Source: DASUFH01 sp036274645
GTDB taxonomy: Bacteria; Acidobacteriota; Terriglobia; 20CM-2-55-15
Direction: 5' to 3'
Length of the DNA: 8,685 bases
NCBI GenBank assembly: GCA_036274645.1
Contig: DASUFH010000012.1
Coordinates: 1 to 8,685, forward strand
Position numbers and translations under genes: made by a program. This document shows, one piece after another, positions 6,781-8,685 of this stretch. Within the stretch, counting starts at the first letter, position 1, and the number at the start of each line of letters is the position of its first letter. Under the pieces are notes generated by a model. That model ran no database searches. It was not told where the DNA came from and worked only from the letters and a program-made list of their open reading frames with translations.

Positions 6781-6806
6781 ACCGCCGGGAACCGCGGATC
6801 GATACT
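6777..6806 (+). promoter_or_regulatory. Candidate katG promoter (weak -35, activator-dependent type)
   Basis: TTGGAC (6777-6782) and GATACT (6801-6806; four of six matches to TATAAT) are 18 bp apart, giving a predicted start near 6813 and a leader of about 20 bases before the katG ATG. The -35 box is poor and overlaps the right arm of CCAA-N8-TTGG, as would suit an OxyR-activated promoter. Predicted by eye from motif similarity only. Confidence 0.35.
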
Positions 6807-6833
6807 TAAAGCCGAGGATTGAAAGGAGAGAAC

Positions 6834-8685
<1,852 letters not shown>

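Overview
The window is a GC-rich, gene-dense bacterial chromosome segment carrying six protein genes. No RNA genes, insertion sequences or CRISPR arrays are visible. Long antisense open frames shadow every real gene, as expected at this base composition. The organism cannot be fixed from this sequence. A soil-type Gram-negative bacterium, possibly Acidobacteriota, is my guess, because exported PQQ-dependent alcohol dehydrogenases, divergent oxyR-katG and MoxR/VWA-metallopeptidase pairs fit such genomes.

Layout: (1) positions 1-1619, plus strand, hold the 3' part of an exported PQQ-dependent alcohol dehydrogenase whose start and signal peptide lie mostly upstream. (2) Positions 1749-2774, minus strand and convergent with it, encode a secreted protein of unknown function built from two diverged copies of one domain. 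(3) A 79-bp divergent gap contains a plausible sigma70-type promoter that would give an almost leaderless transcript for the next gene. (4) Positions 2854-5747, plus strand, form a two-gene, translationally coupled operon: a MoxR-type AAA+ ATPase, then a 612-aa protein with a zinc-metallopeptidase-like domain and a C-terminal VWA domain with intact MIDAS. (5) A 65-bp convergent gap carries short GC-rich direct repeats. (6) Positions 5813-6739, minus strand, encode OxyR. (7) Across a 94-bp divergent regulatory gap, katG (catalase-peroxidase) starts at 6834 on the plus strand and runs off the window after 617 codons.

How they work together: oxyR/katG is a classic peroxide-defence pair, in which oxidised OxyR should activate the divergent katG. 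The AAA+/VWA-metallopeptidase pair resembles MoxR-VWA chaperone-like systems (RavA-ViaA is the known example), in which the ATPase and its VWA partner remodel or mature client proteins. The client here is unknown. The PQQ dehydrogenase carries the extra Asp typical of lanthanide-using enzymes. MoxR and VWA proteins mature methanol dehydrogenase in methylotroph mxa clusters, so a link is possible but unproven.

The most unusual observation is in the VWA protein. Its N-terminal half contains a second, degenerate copy of its own metallopeptidase core, in which the HExxH glutamate has become Cys and other landmarks (second and third His, Trp-Asn, Cys, KGLS) are kept about 200 residues apart.
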